This document shows positions 35,918 through 43,763 of a stretch of 64,000 bases of DNA, piece by piece. Within the stretch, counting starts at the first letter, position 1. Each line of letters starts with the position of its first letter. Origin of the DNA: Albitalea sp966211955 (GTDB lineage Bacteria; Pseudomonadota; Gammaproteobacteria; Burkholderiales; Burkholderiaceae_C); assembly GCA_966211955.1 (NCBI GenBank), contig CBIHOF010000026.1:8932-72931 (forward strand), read 5' to 3'. Position numbers and translations under genes: made by a program. The notes under the pieces were generated by a model. It did no database searches, was not told the origin of the DNA, and saw only the letters and a program-made list of their open reading frames with translations.

Positions 35918-37312
35918 ATGAAGTCGTTGCTTTCCGTCGTCTTTTTTCTTCTTGCCCTCTGCGCAGGTTCGCAGGCGCATGCGCAGAGCTGCGGCAGCGG
36001 CGGTGGCGCTACCGTCTGCCTCGCCGCGACCGGCACTGCCGACAACGTGACGCTGGCGTGGACCGTCCGCGGGACCATCGCCAACGTGCAGGTATTGCGC
36101 GGCGGTGGGAACAATCCCAAACGAAGCACCTCCTTGGCGTCGGTGGGCAGTGCCACGACCCAATTCATCGACTCCACCGCCGCAGCCGGGACCACCTACT
36201 GGTACTGGATCAACTTCACTGTCGGCAACAAGAGCTACTACTCCAACGCGGCGGCGGCAGCCCGGACAAGCGCCGGTGCCAGCGAATTGACAAGCCTGCA
36301 GCTGTCCAGGTTGATGTCGCCTGGGTGGAACCTGGGCAACTCCCTGGAAGCCATCGGCGGTGAAACCGCCTGGGGCAACCCGCTCGCGAACCAGGCCATC
36401 ATGAATGCAGTCAAGGCAGCGGGCTTCAAGACGATCCGCATCCCGGTGTCATGGAAGCAATACGCCGATGCCAACGACAACATCAGCCCCACCTGGATGG
36501 CGAGGGTGACCGAAGTCGTGAACTACGCGCACAACGCCGGCCTGTACACGATCATCAACATCCACTGGGACGGCGGCTGGATGCAGCCCACCTACGCCAA
36601 GCAGGACGAGGTGAACGCCCGCCTCACCAAGTACTGGACGCAGATCGCCAACAACTTCAAGGGCTACGACACCACCTTGTTGTTTGCCGGCACGAACGAG
36701 GTGATGGTCGATGGCGATTACGGCACACCCACGCCCGAGTACTACTCGGTGCAAAACAGCTTCAACCAGACTTTCGTCAATGCGGTGCGCGCCACCGGCG
36801 GCAACAACGCCACCCGCCACCTGATCGTCCAGGGGTTCAATACCAACATCGACTACACATACAACTTCGCCACCATCCCGTCGGACAGCGCGGCCAACCG
36901 GTTGATGATGGAAGTGCACTACTACGACCCGTACAACTTCACCCTCAATGGAAACAGCGGGATCTGGCAGTGGGGCTCCATCGCGACCGACGCCACAGCG
37001 ACCGAGACTTGGGCCGACGAACCCCACGTGGACGCACAGTTCCAGAAGATGAAGTCGCGCTTCATCGACCAGGGCATCCCGGTGATCGTGGGTGAGTTTG
37101 GTGCGATCTCGCGGATCGATGTCGACAGCGCGCAGCGCTATCGCACGTACTGGGATCAGTACATCACGAAGGCCGCCTACTCGCGTGGCCTGGTGCCCAT
37201 CTACTGGGACAACGGCCCCACAGGCGATCACACCATGGGACTGTTCGATCGATTTTCCGGTGCGCAGATCCGGGCCGACTTGATCAGCACGATCGTCAAC
37301 GCCGCGAAGTAG
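35918..37312 (+). CDS. secreted GH5 endoglucanase (cellulase)
   Basis: A 464-aa glycoside hydrolase of family 5. A signal peptide (LLSVVFFLLALCAGSQAHA) is followed by a fibronectin III-like module of about 80 residues (NVTLAWTVRGTIANVQVLRG) and then the catalytic barrel from about residue 130 (MSPGWNLGNSLEAIGGETAW). The acid/base Glu is in FAGTNEVMVDGD and the nucleophile Glu in VIVGEFGAIS; IRIPVSWKQY, INIHWDGGW and YWDNG are family markers. It hydrolyses beta-1,4-glucans outside the cell. It starts 40 bp after pilY1 with AAGGGG before the ATG, so it is probably cotranscribed with the pilus genes, an unusual pairing. Confidence 0.93.
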   Translation: MKSLLSVVFFLLALCAGSQAHAQSCGSGGGATVCLAATGTADNVTLAWTVRGTIANVQVLRGGGNNPKRSTSLASVGSATTQFIDSTAAAGTTYWYWINFTVGNKSYYSNAAAAARTSAGASELTSLQLSRLMSPGWNLGNSLEAIGGETAWGNPLANQAIMNAVKAAGFKTIRIPVSWKQYADANDNISPTWMARVTEVVNYAHNAGLYTIINIHWDGGWMQPTYAKQDEVNARLTKYWTQIANNFKGYDTTLLFAGTNEVMVDGDYGTPTPEYYSVQNSFNQTFVNAVRATGGNNATRHLIVQGFNTNIDYTYNFATIPSDSAANRLMMEVHYYDPYNFTLNGNSGIWQWGSIATDATATETWADEPHVDAQFQKMKSRFIDQGIPVIVGEFGAISRIDVDSAQRYRTYWDQYITKAAYSRGLVPIYWDNGPTGDHTMGLFDRFSGAQIRADLISTIVNAAK

Positions 37313-37461
37313 AGGACCGGGTTCGAGCCAGGGCTCGCGCCTGGATGCAAGCCGCTTCCGGGCGCGACGTCAAGAGTGGTGCCACCGATGGGTACCAGGC
37401 GCGCGATTCACTCATTCTTCCTGAAGCGCGATCGTCTCGCGCATTCCAGGAGATTCGTGAG

Positions 37462-38202
37462 ATGGCAAGAATATGGCGCCCGGCTCGACTGTGGTCCCTT
37501 GTCGGCGCCCTGTGCCTGTCCCCGCTGGCCCAGGCGGCACAGCAACGCTCGGGCTATACCGGCTATCAGTGCCTGCTTGCGAACGGGGCCAAGTTCTTCG
37601 CCATGGACGATGTCTCGCAGCATTTCCCGCAGGCGGTTCAGCGGTGCTCGCGTGCGCGCATGCCGACCGTGTCGCGCGGACTGGAAGGCAAGGAGCCTCG
37701 CATCGTCGAGGACTACGTCGAAGCTGCGCCTTTGCAGCCTGACATCGGCATCGTTGAGCAGGAGGAAATCACTTCCGCGCCGACACCTGCGACAAGCGCA
37801 AGACGCGAGGCGATCTACAAGCTGGTGTTGCAAGCCAGTTGGCGCCACGAACTCGACCCCGAGCTCGTTCAGGCAGTGATCCATGTCGAATCCGCCTATC
37901 ACCCAGAGGCGCGGTCGCCCAAGGGCGCCCTGGGCTTGATGCAGGTGATGCCCGCCACGGGGGCGCGCTACGGGGTGCTCGAGCCGCGGCAGCTGCTGGA
38001 CCCTGCGCTCAACATCGAGGTGGGTGCACGCTACCTGAGCGACCTGCACAAGATGTTCAACGGGCGCACTGACCTCATCCTCGCCGCCTACAACGCGGGA
38101 GAAGGGGCGGTTTCGCGGTACGGCAACCGGATCCCTCCGTTCCCCGAGACCCGTGAATATGTCCGGCGCGCACTTCAGCTCTATCGAGCCGCACGGCGGT
38201 AG
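37462..38202 (+). CDS. lytic transglycosylase, SLT type
   Basis: A 246-aa periplasmic murein lytic transglycosylase. A signal peptide ends near LAQAAQQ. A 90-residue N-terminal part precedes the goose-lysozyme-like domain with catalytic Glu in AVIHVESAYHPEARSPKG, then GALGLMQVMPATGARYGV and the closing AAYNAGEGAVSRYG. Small enzymes of this kind open the cell wall for secretion systems or pili, which fits the preceding pilus operon. The start at 37462 follows GGAG about ten bases upstream. It lies 149 bp after the cellulase gene. Confidence 0.9.
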   Translation: MARIWRPARLWSLVGALCLSPLAQAAQQRSGYTGYQCLLANGAKFFAMDDVSQHFPQAVQRCSRARMPTVSRGLEGKEPRIVEDYVEAAPLQPDIGIVEQEEITSAPTPATSARREAIYKLVLQASWRHELDPELVQAVIHVESAYHPEARSPKGALGLMQVMPATGARYGVLEPRQLLDPALNIEVGARYLSDLHKMFNGRTDLILAAYNAGEGAVSRYGNRIPPFPETREYVRRALQLYRAARR

Positions 38203-38353
38203 TCAGTCACGGACGCCGGATTTCCCCGCCTTTGGTTTCCCTCGCCCCTGCCGATGAACGGTAGGAGCGGTAGTTTTTCCCAAATTGACCGGAAGGTTCG
38301 CAACCTGTTGGCCCTCAGCCGGCACCTACGGACACAGCACACCGGTTTTCAAC

Positions 38354-38938
38354 ATGCAACTTCCTTGCACACCCCGAGCCGATGCAGATGATCTCGCGTT
38401 AGTGCAGCGTGTGGCCGCGGGCGACCGCGCTGCCCTCGCCACGCTTTACCGCGACTATCACCGTCGGCTATGCCGGTTCCTGGGGCGGCTGACGCGGCGT
38501 CCCGACATTCATGAGGAAGTGATCAATGACACGTTCTGGATCGTGTGGCAGAAGGGCTCGACGTTCCGGGGGGACGCGCGCGTGTCCACCTGGATCATGG
38601 GCATTGCGTATCGCTGCACCCTGAAGGCCTTGCGCCAGCATGGCGAGGATCCGATGGATGCGACTGAGGAAGCCTGCGATCTTCTGAGCCACAACCCCGA
38701 TGCAGACCGTGAGACCCGCGACTGGATCGCCAAGGCCATGCAGCGCTTGCCGACCGAGCAGCGCCTGGTGCTGGAGCTGGCCTACGGCGGTGGACACTCA
38801 GTCGATGAGATTGCCGCGATCATGCAGTGCCCCGAGGGAACCGTAAAAGCGCGCATGTTTCACGCCCGCATGAAACTGCGCAACCTGTTGCCGGCACTGG
38901 CCGGCGTCGAGACAGAATCTGCCCAAGGTATCGCATGA
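38354..38938 (+). CDS. ECF-type RNA polymerase sigma factor
   Basis: A 194-aa sigma-70 family, extracytoplasmic-function sigma factor. Region 2 runs from LYRDYHRRLCRFLGRLTRR to TFWIVWQKGSTFRGDARVST (region 2.4), and region 4 from LPTEQRLVLELAYGGGHSVD to CPEGTVKARMFHARMKLR, the helix-turn-helix for the -35 element. No upstream ribosome site is strong for the ATG at 38354. It overlaps the anti-sigma gene as ATGA, so the two are made together. Target genes are unknown; autoregulation is usual for such pairs. Confidence 0.93.
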   Translation: MQLPCTPRADADDLALVQRVAAGDRAALATLYRDYHRRLCRFLGRLTRRPDIHEEVINDTFWIVWQKGSTFRGDARVSTWIMGIAYRCTLKALRQHGEDPMDATEEACDLLSHNPDADRETRDWIAKAMQRLPTEQRLVLELAYGGGHSVDEIAAIMQCPEGTVKARMFHARMKLRNLLPALAGVETESAQGIA

Positions 38939-39603
38939 TGGAAACGACCCGCCAAGACCCGATGGCTTCGGAGCCGTCACCGAACGAACATCACCTCGTC
39001 TGGGCGATGCTCGCCTGGATCGCCAACGACACGGCCACGCCGGAGCAGCGAGCCCAGGTTGCCGCGCACCTGCAGCATTGCGACGACTGCCGTGCCGAAT
39101 TGGCGACGCAGCAGCAATTGCGCCGCGCCCTGCAGACGCAGATGCCGGCCGTGTCCCTCGAGCCGGACGAAGGATTGCAGCGCCTGCTGGGCCGCATTGA
39201 TGCACCGCTGCGCGAGCAGCCCATGCCGGCCGCGCCACCGCAGCGCAAGCGCAGTCCGTTGCTCATGGCAATGGCAGCGGCGATCGCCGTGCAAGCCGTG
39301 GGCCTCGGCGTGTTGAGCGTCGAGCACTATCGACACGCCGACGACGCCGAGTTCCGCATGCTCAGCCAGTCCGAGACGGCCCCCAAGATTGGCACGTTGC
39401 GAGTGGTGCCGAGCGCGTCCATGACGATGGTCGAATGGGACGCTTTGCTGCAGTCGCTTGGCCTGCGCACGGTGGATGGCCCCAACAGTGTCGGGGCGTA
39501 CACGCTCGCACCCGCGACGGGCGCGTCCCTGTCGACCAGCGATCAGCTGGCCCGGCTGCAGCTTCTTCCGGGCATCCGGCTCGTCGAGCAGATCAACCCC
39601 TGA
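38935..39603 (+). CDS. zinc-finger anti-sigma factor
   Basis: A 222-aa membrane anti-sigma factor, the partner of the preceding sigma by overlap and family logic. Residues about 40-55 contain HLQHCDDCRAEL, the HxxxCxxC zinc motif of the ZAS/zf-HC2 domain that binds sigma. One membrane helix lies near residues 105-122 (LLMAMAAAIAVQAVGLGVL). The C-terminal periplasmic part has a ferredoxin-like sensor look (GTLRVVPSASMTMVEWDALL ... LQLLPGIRLVEQI), also seen in anti-sigma factors of protease-linked ECF clusters. What it senses is unknown. Confidence 0.9.
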   Translation: MMETTRQDPMASEPSPNEHHLVWAMLAWIANDTATPEQRAQVAAHLQHCDDCRAELATQQQLRRALQTQMPAVSLEPDEGLQRLLGRIDAPLREQPMPAAPPQRKRSPLLMAMAAAIAVQAVGLGVLSVEHYRHADDAEFRMLSQSETAPKIGTLRVVPSASMTMVEWDALLQSLGLRTVDGPNSVGAYTLAPATGASLSTSDQLARLQLLPGIRLVEQINP

Positions 39604-39639
39604 GCGGCAGCGCAGACCTGCCGTTCGCGGCGTCGCGCT

Positions 39640-40015
39640 GGTTGCCTCAAGACTTCGGGCAGGTGTTCAGGCGATTGCCTTTCACGCGCGTCAGCGCGAC
39701 GGTGATCCGGACCTTGCAGTTCAGGCGCATCGCGGTCTCGAGCGACGGGTGATCAGCGCCGCATCGCCATTGGACCGCTGGCTGGCAGGTGACCGCCCGG
39801 CGATCGCGAAGTCACGGTGGTGTGGATAAGAGGTTTGTCGGATCCAGGCAGAGGCAACTGCGCCGTCTGCCATCGCGGGCCGACCTTCACCGCCCTGCAT
39901 GAGGGCGCATTCAAGGCGCCGACCTTGGCGAGCAGGACCAGGAAGACCTCCTGGCCTTCATGAAATCCCTCGCCGGATGGCCGATCGCGATTGCCGGTCC
40001 GCAGCTTCGATGCGG
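39640..40015 (+). pseudogene. remnant of a MauG/di-heme cytochrome c peroxidase gene
   Basis: The 416-bp gap after the anti-sigma gene is not empty. In shifting frames it encodes fragments of a di-heme peroxidase: RRVISAASPLDRWLAGDRP (near 39745-39800), then SDPGRGNCAVCHRGPTFTA with a CxxCH heme site (near 39838-39895), LHEGAFKAPTL, and in another frame LGEQDQEDLLAFMKSLAG, the normal C-terminal end. Stops and frame changes separate these pieces and the first half of the gene is missing, so it cannot make a working enzyme. The family match is by recalled motif pattern and is clear for the heme site and the DRWLAGD and LLAFMKSL segments. Confidence 0.7.
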
Positions 40016-40019
40016 ACCC

Positions 40020-40565
40020 TCAGTTGGTACGGCTGAGCTCCTGCGTCGTGCATCGCATGTGAGCGGATTCCTCCCACTCGAGAAGGGCCGTGAGGTAGGC
40101 CTCCTCATCCACCTCATCGACCTCGAGGTTCTCGATCTTCGGCGGCGCGAGCGGGATGTCCGCACGCGTCTGAAGGCTTGAGGCAGGCAGTTGCGCGAGG
40201 GTCGAGGAGTCAGGACCACCGAGCAGTTCGAGCAGGGGCTGAATGTTGGAGTCGCCAGCGATCGACAGCAGTTCGGCCTGGGCCCGCTCCAGCACGCTCC
40301 AGGGCAGGTCTTCCAGCACGTCGACGCCTTCCATTTGCAGGCACATCTCGACTGCAGCGAGGTGGGCAAACACGGTGCGTGCCTGCGGATGACGGTCCAG
40401 AAGTTGCTGCAACAGCGCGTGCACAGGGAGCGGCGCGTCCGTGGGCGGCATCGTGCACTTGGGCGAGGTCAATCGGGAGATCCACGAGATCAAGCGGCGA
40501 GGCAGCTTCGGCGCGAAGCCAGTCTGGAGGCTTGTGCTTGCGAGAGAGCGGTTGTCGTACGGCAT
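40020..40565 (-). CDS. hypothetical protein, 181 aa
   Basis: I do not recognise this protein. It begins MPYDNRSLASTSLQTGF with AAGGAG seven bases ahead, a strong ribosome site that decides the start at 40565 over the longer frame. It is predicted cytoplasmic, helical in the middle (HALLQQLLDRHPQARTVFAH) and acidic near the end (IENLEVDEVDEEAYLTALLE). No catalytic or binding motif is visible. It lies downstream of the diguanylate cyclase gene on the same strand, 111 bp away, so cotranscription is possible. The clean ribosome site and length argue for a real gene. Confidence 0.65.
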   Translation of the reverse strand: MPYDNRSLASTSLQTGFAPKLPRRLISWISRLTSPKCTMPPTDAPLPVHALLQQLLDRHPQARTVFAHLAAVEMCLQMEGVDVLEDLPWSVLERAQAELLSIAGDSNIQPLLELLGGPDSSTLAQLPASSLQTRADIPLAPPKIENLEVDEVDEEAYLTALLEWEESAHMRCTTQELSRTN

Positions 40566-40676
40566 GGTCACTCCTTGGAGAATCAAATGTTGGCCCTTCG
40601 ACTGAAAAGGAAGGGGCATGAATCACTGTTCCTGGGTGCCTCTATCGGCACGCCACAGACGCATGGGACGGCACGC

Positions 40677-41564
40677 CTACGCCGCGGCAACGTTTGGCGA
40701 GACGCAATGGGAGGACCTGTGGACGCAGTCCCGGCGCAGCTCATCGCCCGGTGCGTTGCACTGCGGTTGTCGCACCGGGGCCTGTTGCATGCCCACGTCG
40801 AACAGCACATAGCGCGCCTTGCCGGCGGACTTGGCGCGGTACATGGCGATGTCGGCGTCTCTGAGAACTTCGGAGGGGTCGGCATAACCGAAGCGGCTCG
40901 ATGTGATGCCGATGCTCGCCGTCGCGTTGACCGAGACGCCGTCGATCAGCATCGGCTGCGACAGAAGCTTGAGCATCCGGTCCGCCAGGCTGATCGCATA
41001 CTCCGCGCAGCCCGACCCTTCGACAAGAATCGCAAACTCGTCCCCGCCCAGGCGCGCCACCAAGTCTTGGGGCCTCAGCTGATGCTGCAGCAGTTGCGAC
41101 GTGCGCGCGAGAAATTCGTCGCCGGCGCGGTGTCCCAACGTGTCGTTGATCGCCTTGAAGTGATCGAAGTCCAGAAACAGCAGGCTGAATTCATGGCTGC
41201 GTCCGGCGTTTGCTCGGTCCAGCGCATCGTGCAGACGGTCTTGGAGGCGGCGACGGTTGGGCAGGCCAGTGAGGCTGTCGTGAAAGGCGATGTGCCGAAG
41301 TTCGTTCAGGTGGCGGTGATCCTGGTCGTCGCCAACCGACATGCCGCAAAGCTCTGAGTCGTGTGGTGTCGCCCGGGCTTCCTGCGCGCGAAGGTACAGA
41401 TTCAGCGCCGACAGCAAGATCACGAGTGTCGACACGACGCCCACGAGCACACCAGGTCCTGAAGCGGGGAGTATCAAGCAGGCAAACGCGGCCCCAAGGC
41501 TGCCAGCGACCACCGTCCCCAGCGCGCGGCGGGTGATGGCGGACAGTTGTGCGCGACAGAACAT
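40677..41564 (-). CDS. diguanylate cyclase (GGDEF) with short membrane anchor
   Basis: A 295-aa predicted cyclic di-GMP synthase. Two membrane helices near the N-terminus (ALGTVVAGSLGAAFACLILP and VLVGVVSTLVILLSALNLYL) are followed by a short linker and the GGDEF domain from DSLTGLPNRRRLQDRL. The active site GGDEF is intact (VARLGGDEFAIL), metal-binding FLDFDHFKAINDTLGH is normal, and the I-site RPQD lies five residues ahead. There is no separate sensor domain. AAAGGAGG directly ahead of the ATG is an excellent ribosome site. The tail after the domain is about 35 residues long and Cys/His rich, of no known function. Confidence 0.93.
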   Translation of the reverse strand: MFCRAQLSAITRRALGTVVAGSLGAAFACLILPASGPGVLVGVVSTLVILLSALNLYLRAQEARATPHDSELCGMSVGDDQDHRHLNELRHIAFHDSLTGLPNRRRLQDRLHDALDRANAGRSHEFSLLFLDFDHFKAINDTLGHRAGDEFLARTSQLLQHQLRPQDLVARLGGDEFAILVEGSGCAEYAISLADRMLKLLSQPMLIDGVSVNATASIGITSSRFGYADPSEVLRDADIAMYRAKSAGKARYVLFDVGMQQAPVRQPQCNAPGDELRRDCVHRSSHCVSPNVAAA

Positions 41565-41785
41565 CTCGAACCTCCTTTCGGATCCCTCTTGTCCGTAGGT
41601 GCCGGCGCAATGGCATCCGGTTTAAACGGCAGCGTGTGTTTGGTACGTACGCTCGTGCGACAACTCGAGCGATGCGACGGCTGTCCCTCAAGACGAAAGC
41701 ACAACCGGCATGCAACCAAAACCCACCGTTCCCAGCACTCACGCACAGCAGGCGACATCAGCGTCGCTTGCACAGCGAGGCTGGA

Positions 41786-42310
41786 ATGGATGCAATGGTC
41801 GATCAACTTCAGCAGGACCTCCCGACGCTTCTTCCGCGGCTTTGGCGATTTGCATTGCGCCTGACGCGCGAGAAGGCGGACGCCGAGGACCTGGTGCAGC
41901 GATGCTGGCTTCGCGCACTGGAGCGGCGTGCCCAATGGCGCTCGGACGGGCCGCACCTGAGCTGGCTGTTCTCGATCATGCACAGCATCTGGCTCAACGA
42001 GTTGCGAACTCGAAAGTGCAAGCGAAAGTGGACTGATGAATGGGATCAGGACCAGATCGAGCAGTACCGCGACACGAATGCCAGCCGACCGGAAGATCGC
42101 GCGCTGTACAACCAGGTCGTGGCCCTGGTGGAGACGCTGCCGGAAGAACAGCGCAACGTGCTCATGCTCGTGGCGGTCGAGGGCCTTTCATACAAGGAGG
42201 CGGCGCAGGTGCTCTCGGTGCCCGTGGGTACGGTGATGAGCCGCTTGGCGCGTGCACGCTTGGCAATCGGAAAGCGTGTTTCGGATGCGCCAGCCGATCG
42301 GATGTTCTAG
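41786..42310 (+). CDS. ECF sigma factor without adjacent anti-sigma gene
   Basis: A 174-aa ECF sigma factor. Region 2 is LLPRLWRFALRLTREKADAE to RRAQWRSDGPHLSWLFSIMH and region 4 ends with LSVPVGTVMSRLARARLAIG. The ATG at 41786 has GAGG upstream; the frame is open further up but carries no sigma homology. Where an anti-sigma gene would follow, only decayed fragments of other genes are found (42401-42770), so the partner has been lost or is encoded elsewhere. It is divergent from the diguanylate cyclase gene. Confidence 0.9.
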   Translation: MDAMVDQLQQDLPTLLPRLWRFALRLTREKADAEDLVQRCWLRALERRAQWRSDGPHLSWLFSIMHSIWLNELRTRKCKRKWTDEWDQDQIEQYRDTNASRPEDRALYNQVVALVETLPEEQRNVLMLVAVEGLSYKEAAQVLSVPVGTVMSRLARARLAIGKRVSDAPADRMF

Positions 42311-42400
42311 ATGGCAGCCATGCGCAAGGCGCCCTGACGAGGGTCGGCCCCCGCTTCAGAGCAGCAGCAACGTGAGTGAAGGCATTGCGATTCGAGGCCG

Positions 42401-42452
42401 GCGATCGTCATCTGCGACGTGCGCCTGCCGGGACTGAGCGGCACCGATTGGC
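42401..42452 (+). pseudogene. fragment of a response-regulator receiver domain
   Basis: The translated piece AIVICDVRLPGLSGTD is the phospho-acceptor region of a receiver (Asp in ICDVRLPG). It is only about 17 codons long and joins directly, in the same frame, to transposase sequence. The rest of the regulator is missing. Confidence 0.55.
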
Positions 42453-42469
42453 AACCGCAACGACAGCGT

Positions 42470-42770
42470 CGATGGCGCGCCGGCTGGGAGACGATGTTCT
42501 TGGCCATCGACGACCACGCGAGATTGGCCTTCGCGGCCATGCACCCGGACGAGACGAGGGAGCAGCGGTAATGTTCCTGAAGAGCGCCGTGCCAGTCGGC
42601 GCTGCTTGAATGGGCCTACGCTGGATCTACCAGAACTTCGAGCGGCGATGCATCGCCCTTCGAAGCTGGCAGCATCACTGCAACTGCCATGGCCCGCACA
42701 GCGGGATCGGCGGCGTGCCCCCGATCTCCAGACTCAACCCGTCAGGACATCACGTCGTGACGCTTCACAA
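42470..42770 (+). pseudogene. degenerate IS481-family transposase fragment
   Basis: Near 42484-42560 the translation WETMFLAIDDHARLAFAAMH matches the central catalytic region of IS481 transposases (the DDHSR block). It then breaks at a stop. In another frame at about 42690-42770, HCNCHGPHSGIGGVPPISRL followed by NPSGHHVVTLHN is the characteristic C-terminal end of the same family. The region between is far too short, so there is an internal deletion plus at least one frameshift. No terminal inverted repeats were found. It cannot be mobile on its own. Confidence 0.72.
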
Positions 42771-42784
42771 CCAGCGGCGTGGCG

Positions 42785-43609
42785 CTACTGCTTCTTGACC
42801 CCCGTATTCGATGCCGTCACGTTGCGGGCAGCGAGCTGCTTGACCATGTCGGCCGTCATCGAATCCATCTCGCCCAGGATGCGCTCGCTGGTGCTGGCGA
42901 CCGTCGTGAACTGCTCCTTCGACGGGTTGTCGATGTTGCTTAGCGCATTGTCGAAGAAGACCATCTGCACCCGAGCCATCTCGATGCGGTCAGCGATTTG
43001 AGGGAACTCGGCCTTGGCATCATCGAACGCATTGATGGTCGTCTTGAAGTCGGCCGCGGCTTTCAGGGCTCGTGCCTTTTGATCGGGTGACTTGCTGCCT
43101 TGGTAGACCAGATAGGCGCCAGCCGCTCGCTGCGACAGCATGCGCTGCCTTGCTGCGAGGTTGACCATGGCCGAGGGTGCCTCAGCACCCGCCTTGACGA
43201 AGGCCTGCGTTACCGTTTCGGCGTTGATCAACAAGTCTTCGCTGACTTGCGCTGCTTGCTGCAACGAGTTCGCGCTGGGCGGCATGGCCGTCACGGCGGC
43301 CAGCTTGTCGATGAGCGTGGCCTGCGCCTGCAAGGCCGTGAGTGTCGAGTCCCTGGCGATGCCACGCAAGGCGGCATTGCTTGCTTTCAACTCATCTAGC
43401 GATGAAGCAAGAATGACAGCCGCTTTCTCGGGCACGACCTTCAGGGATAACTGCGCATAGGCCTTGAGTGCGCGCTGGCTGAGCATTCGCTGTTTGCCTG
43501 CCACAGCCACGGCGTTGAGTGAGGCGACGCTTTGAGCTGCCGCAGGAAGGAGGGAGCTCAGGCAACCCGCTAAAAGGACCGCAACCAGAACAAAGCAAAG
43601 ACGCTTCAT
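42785..43609 (-). CDS. secreted PilJ-N-type (type IV pili chemotransducer N-terminal) domain protein
   Basis: A 274-aa exported protein with a signal peptide (CFVLVAVLLAGCLSSLLPAAA); the Cys in AGC could be a lipoprotein site. The mature part holds two copies of the PilJ N-terminal helical module, each marked by GKQRMLSQRALKAYAQL and ARQRMLSQRAAGAYLVY. In PilJ and NarX-like sensors this module is a periplasmic input domain of a membrane receptor, but here no membrane helix or signalling domain follows. It ends in NVTASNTGVKKQ. It may act as a soluble ligand-binding partner. The ATG at 43609 follows AAGGTG. Confidence 0.82.
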   Translation of the reverse strand: MKRLCFVLVAVLLAGCLSSLLPAAAQSVASLNAVAVAGKQRMLSQRALKAYAQLSLKVVPEKAAVILASSLDELKASNAALRGIARDSTLTALQAQATLIDKLAAVTAMPPSANSLQQAAQVSEDLLINAETVTQAFVKAGAEAPSAMVNLAARQRMLSQRAAGAYLVYQGSKSPDQKARALKAAADFKTTINAFDDAKAEFPQIADRIEMARVQMVFFDNALSNIDNPSKEQFTTVASTSERILGEMDSMTADMVKQLAARNVTASNTGVKKQ

Positions 43610-43763
43610 GGCATTCACCTTCGTTAGTGAATCTTCATTACGCCTCGTCATATCTGACTCGTCAATGGCAACGCAGCGCACGCAGACCAATGGCGAGGAT
43701 TGCGTCACATATGATTTGGCGTAGCCGCGAAGGGGCGCTCCTGATCCTCGTGCCCTGCGATGG

